A stretch of 64,000 bases of DNA from Inia geoffrensis (Eukaryota; Chordata; Mammalia; Artiodactyla; Iniidae), in contig CM070916.1 in the NCBI GenBank assembly GCA_036417435.1, positions 20,840,052 to 20,904,051 of the forward strand. Direction: 5' to 3'. This document shows, piece by piece, positions 59,901-64,000 of this stretch. The stretch's first letter is position 1. Each line of letters opens with the position of its first letter. Made by a program: the position numbers and the translations under genes. The notes under the pieces are model-generated. The model saw nothing but the letters and a program-made list of their open reading frames with translations. It did no database searches and had not been told where the DNA came from.

Positions 59901-60377
59901 GGATGGGGACGGCAGGAGGAGGCTGTGTTCCTTACAGCAGGCAGGAAGGCAGCCCCCAGGACACGTGATCCGAGTGCGAGGCCACCTTCCAACCTGGCAA
60001 ACACACCAAGCTTGGCGATATTCTCTATTCACCCTGCTCGGTGACCTGCATCCAAACAAATACTGCTTCTGGAAGAAGATGAAAAGGGAAAGATGTCCCA
60101 AAGGCAAAAAAAAAAAAAAAAAAATCTCTGCCCCTCACTCAGTATCAGCTGCTAGTACTTGAAGCTGCCAGCCAGAAGTCTGGATAAACAACGTGACTCC
60201 TATATGGTAGAACTGAAGCCCTCTTCTGAGTGAGCTGGAAGGGCACACTGAATCCAGCAAGACGCCTCAGGTTCAGGAACATAGGCTCCAGGTGACACTG
60301 GGTTAACAGCAGATAAACATACCAACCTCCTCCGAAAATCACGGTTGACATTCTTGACGGCAGCATCAGGCAGTGGT
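59901..60377. other. Unannotated DNA with a 19-base A run
   Basis: The A run at 60106-60124 could be the tail of a retroposed sequence, but the DNA upstream matches no gene or SINE that I know, and no target duplication is visible. Confidence 0.35.
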
Positions 60378-60545
60378 GAAAAGCCGACAGACCTGGATTA
60401 GAAAACCAGTTCTTTTGCAGACACCCTGTATATCCTTGGGCAAGTCACCGACCCTTCAGTTCCATCATCTGTAAAACAGGGGCAATGATACCTACTCCAA
60501 AGGGCTGTTTTGATGCAGACTGCATAATACGATGGATGGATGGGA
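60378..60545 (+). repeat. MIR SINE, plus strand
   Basis: 'cagacctggattagaaaacc', 'tccttgggcaagtcaccgacccttcagttccatcatctgtaaaacaggggcaatgatacctac' is well preserved. Confidence 0.85.
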
Positions 60546-61025
60546 ATCTCGCAGAGTTCTAGGACTACGATTACCAGAACTGAGACTGAACAATAACTGG
60601 TAATAAATAGAACTGAAAGACTAGAACTTTGTATAAATACATAAAAGGCAAGCATTCCTCAAACCTACAACCTAATTCTACATCCAGGAACCAATACCCC
60701 AAGCCCAGTTAAATGAAAAAAGTCCTAAATGCGAATCATATTTGGAAATGAATTTCTTTCAAAGTCTCCTTTACAGGAGTTCAATTGAGCAAATTTTTAA
60801 CATTTTACAATGCGAAGAAAATACTTCCTTGTTGAATTCTACTCTCTTACTAAAAATGTGTAGAGATTTTGGGCAATTTGATCTTCTGACAATCCTATGA
60901 ATTAATTCTCTTTACTCCATTTTATTCTTGGAGGGAAAGCATACGTTATTCTTATTGTTGATGAAAGTTGATAAAATTGGGATGAGAAAATAAAACTGCC
61001 AACTAGCATGTCTTTGTGTTCTGAG
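60546..61025. other. Unannotated DNA
   Basis: No feature was recognised. Confidence 0.35.
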
Positions 61026-61456
61026 TTGGTGACTATAGTGGGTAGGAGGGGTGTCCCCCCAATTCAGGTCCACCAGAAACCTCAGCATGTGACCTTATTT
61101 GGACGTAGTGTTTTTGCAAATGAAATTGAGTATGTAGCTGAGCGAATGCTGGATTTGGGAGAGCCCTAGATCCAATCAGAATGTTCATATGAGAGACAGA
61201 AAGGAACACACTGAGACTCAGGGCAAAAAGACATGTGAAGACAGAGGCAGAGAGTGAACTGATACAGTCACATGCCAAACAATGCCTGGGGCCACTATAA
61301 GCTGGAAGAAACAAGGAGGGATGCTCTAGGGGAGGGGAGCGTGGCCATGCAGACACCTTGATTTTGAACTTTTGGCACCCAGAGCTGTGAGAGCATAAAT
61401 TTCTGTTGTTTTAAGACACCAGGTTTGTACAGCAGCCAGAGAAAAATAAAACAGTG
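61026..61456 (+). mobile_element. Solo LTR, MaLR/ERVL MLT1 type
   Basis: MLT1 landmarks: 'acctcagcatgtgaccttatttgg', 'ttttgcaaatgaaattgag', 'acatgtgaagacagaggcagag', 'cagacaccttgattttgaac', 'agagctgtgagagcataaatttctgttgttttaag'. It is a separate insertion from the MLT1 near 0.9-1.4 kb. Confidence 0.85.
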
Positions 61457-62549
61457 ATGTTCTAAAATATTCAGTTCTTTCTATCATTATGATGGCCTCC
61501 ACTAGCCACAGTTTTACCCTCAGAGGCCCAGGATAAGACTAAAGAGTAGAGGACGGCAGAGGCCCTTTCTGGAACTTCTACCCTTTAGGGAGCTGGGTGG
61601 ATTTAATCATGTTTTCTGTAGGTAACTACCGACCTTCATTGTGTGCTATTAGTGTAGACACTAACATGAAACTAACACAAAACAGGATTGGTTCCCATGG
61701 GCCATGCTTCTTCCAGAAATTTCATTGCTGACAAGAGGAAAAAAAGGCAGGATCACAATTACGAGTGTTAGAACAGTCTGGGGAGATGTAGTAGGAAACA
61801 ATAAACAGCGTTTTAAAGGGTTCAAAGAGGAGAATTATCCACCTTGAAGCAGTGTTGTTCCTGCAGTAATGCTTCTTTCTACCTTCCATTTAAAGACAGA
61901 TAAATTTTCCATGACAGCTCTTAATAGCCTCTACAGTTATTCATTGAACTTGCCCTCAAAATTACAGAGTAATAAAAGGATAATAGCATTTGACTGACTA
62001 TATTGGAAAGGTGGGCTTTTTCAATACGGTGGCCATTTCATTTTCCCCCTTTATCCTGGATTATCCAGAGAGGGGGCTCTATGTGTCTAAGGACTGAAGA
62101 TAGCCATAACGCATCTTTCATCACTGCAATGCCAGCTGGACCCTTCATTTATCTATACATAGAAAAGGAGAATATTTCTCTTACTGTAGACCACATTGAC
62201 AGTACACAAATGTTTCCATGAGAATAGTCAAATTCCGAATCTGCTAGGTTGAACCATATGAATCAGCCAGGACTGAGCCAATTTCACCCACAAAAATGGC
62301 AACTACATAAATGACAATCTAATAAAAAATGTACTTTACTTATTCCTATGTGAACTATAATTATAATAAGGGAATTTCTCTTAGAACCAAAATCTGGAAA
62401 ACAAAAAAAGCATTAATTAGAAATGCACAATAAGTTTTAGATATTTGAAGAGGAGGAGACACAACAAGGAATAGAAACTGAAAAGTGTGCTCTGAAACAT
62501 TCATTTCTCCACATTTTTCCGATTGCTGAGTTAAAAATGAATTTGGAAT
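61457..62549. other. Unannotated DNA
   Basis: No gene or repeat was recognised. Confidence 0.35.
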
Positions 62550-63195
62550 TGTGTTCAGTTCTGTCTGTCCACACTGCCATTTCCACTGTTCGACTGTCTA
62601 ACAGTTCTCCACTTCCTCTTTAGATGTCTCTCCAATCCATTTTTTCCACAGCAGTTAGAGGGATCTTCTCAAAGCATAGGTCAAATAGGTCAAGTCACTC
62701 TTTGCTTAAAACCTAGTATGGCTTCCCTTACTGTTGTACACACTCCAAGGTCCTGGCCATAACTTAGGAACCCCTGCGTGATATGGCCCCTGCCAACCTC
62801 TCCCATTTCATGTCCTTCCCCTCCCCAGTCCTCCTGCCACACTGTCCAGATCTCCATTCCTGGATCATGCCAAACTCAGAGCTACCCACACGGTCCCAGC
62901 TCTTTGTATGGTTGGTTCCATATTCTTCAAATCCCCTTTTCATGGCCTCTGGGCCCACTCCCATCTCTTGGTAACATTCTTTTCCATCAGAGCTCCCTGT
63001 GTATTCCTTAATGTTTTTCTCAATTTTTGCATATAATAGTTTGGATGACTTGTTTATTTTCTGGGTCACTCCAGTAGAACAGAATCTCCCTGGAGGCAAT
63101 GACCTCAATACAGTATATACCTAACGCCTAGCACAGTGCCTGGCCCAAGATCTGCATTCAGCAAATATTTCATGAGTGAATAAATGAATGAATAT
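62550..63195 (+). repeat. L2 LINE 3' end, plus strand, well preserved
   Basis: A long and orderly L2 end: 'cagcagttagagggatcttctc', 'aaaacctagtatggcttccc', 'tgatatggcccctgccaacctctcc', 'agcacagtgcctggcccaaga', finishing with the diagnostic GAATAAATGAATGAAT at about 63177-63193. The 114-codon minus frame is incidental. Confidence 0.92.
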
Positions 63196-63497
63196 CTGAT
63201 TCAAATTTAGGAGACTAGATGCTGAAAACGGCAGTCTTTCTAAACCACAGAGGGGTATCTCATTGCACAGTAAAAACACACCCAGCTTGCTCACTGTCTG
63301 TCTGGTATCATGTGAAAGCTCATGGGCATATACCTTTACACCTCTTCCTCTCTTCCACCACTCCAATCTTCAAAAACTCAATACACAAATAGAAACAAAT
63401 TCTGTATAAGGGCTAACACAATATGCAAAGCGGCTCAAACCAGTTCAATGTCTTAAAGAATCTTTTTTTTTTTTTCCATCATTCTATCTTTCTACTA

Positions 63498-64000
63498 CAG
63501 GCACACCTCAGAGATATTGTGGGTTCGGTTCCAGACCACCACAATAAAGTAAATATCCCAGGAGAGAGAGTGACATGGATTTTTTTGGTTTCCCCAGGCA
63601 TATAAAAGTTATGTTCACACTATTCTGTAGTCCATTAAGTGTGCAATATTATGTCTAAAAAAACACAATGTACATAACAACTAAAAATACTTTATTGTTA
63701 AAAATTGCTAACCATCTGAACCTTCAGCAAGTTTTTTTTGTTGTTTTGTTTTTTGCTGATGGAGGGTCTCGCCTCCATGCTGATGGCTGCTGACTGACCA
63801 GCGTGGTGGGTGCTGAAGGCTGGGGTAGCTCAGCAATTTCTTAAAATAAGACAACAATGAAGTTTGCCCCGTTGATTGACTCTTCCTCTCACAAACAATT
63901 TCTCTGCAGCATGCAATGCTGTTAGCATTTTATCCACAGTAGAACTTCTTTCAAAATTGTAGTCAGTCCTCTCAAAACCTGCCTCTGCTTTATCAAATAA
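63498..64000 (-). mobile_element. Tigger1 (TcMar-Tigger) DNA transposon end, cut by window edge
   Basis: The terminal inverted repeat starts CAGGCACACCTCAGAG after a TA at 63496-63497. Next come 'gggttcggttccagaccacc', 'tggtttccccaggcatataaaagttatg' and, from about 63720, the reversed C-terminal end of the transposase gene ('aataagacaacaatgaagtttgcc', 'agtagaacttctttcaaaattg'). The rest, including the catalytic DDD domain, lies beyond 64000. Short indels show the reading frame is already damaged. Confidence 0.9.

Noticed and set aside
59842..60162. Frame ending in an A run, possible processed pseudogene
   Set aside because: It begins in a reversed L2 end, matches no known protein, and no target duplication flanks the A run.

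Overview
This window looks like mammalian nuclear DNA from a whale or dolphin. Nine copies of a tRNA-derived SINE of the CHR type share one body: a GGGCTTCCCTGGTGGCGCAG start, a GGTTCGTGCCCCGG B-box region, a GTACCGC end and an A tail. CHR elements belong to the cetacean, hippo and ruminant lineage. I saw no ruminant Bov-tA or BovB and no pig PRE-1 element, so Cetacea is the best inference. The base composition is AT-rich, and the DNA reads as intergenic or long-intron sequence. No complete protein-coding host gene can be supported, and nothing here suggests bacterial, phage, plasmid or CRISPR content.

Layout. 0-6 kb: an MLT1 LTR, a Tigger-like DNA transposon, a MIR, a hAT-type element and an L2 piece in otherwise unremarkable sequence. 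6.2-12.1 kb: a near full-length L1 on the plus strand, with a GC/CpG-rich 5' UTR, a broken ORF1, and a broken ORF2 that lacks roughly 1 kb before its C-terminal end. 12-20 kb: L2, MIR and two CHR SINEs. 20.0-21.5 kb: a short CpG-rich segment open on both strands, a 5'-truncated minus-strand L1 inserted in a MIR, and an LTR-like stretch. 22-36 kb: mostly unannotatable DNA with MIR/L2 fragments and four CHR SINEs, plus one coding-like segment on the minus strand at 28.8-29.0 kb. 37-46 kb: old L1M fragments, a long minus-strand open frame at 40.5-41.15 kb, and two CHR SINEs. 46-55 kb: an MLT-like LTR, a CHR SINE, MIRs, L2s, an L1 3' end and a stack of old L1M 3' ends containing an inverted repeat. 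55-64 kb: L2 and MIR fragments, an MLT1 LTR, a long L2 3' end, and the end of a Tigger1 transposon running off the window.

There is no multi-gene system to describe. The items most worth checking are the coding-like segment with a near-consensus donor site at 28794-29018, the minus-strand open frame with a weak organic-anion-transporter-like cysteine pattern at about 40.5-41.15 kb, and several local rearrangement scars: a templated duplication at 44.4 kb, an inverted triplication at 53.6 kb, and the internal L1 deletion. Repeat family names are from memory of consensus sequences, and edges of old elements are approximate to tens of bases.
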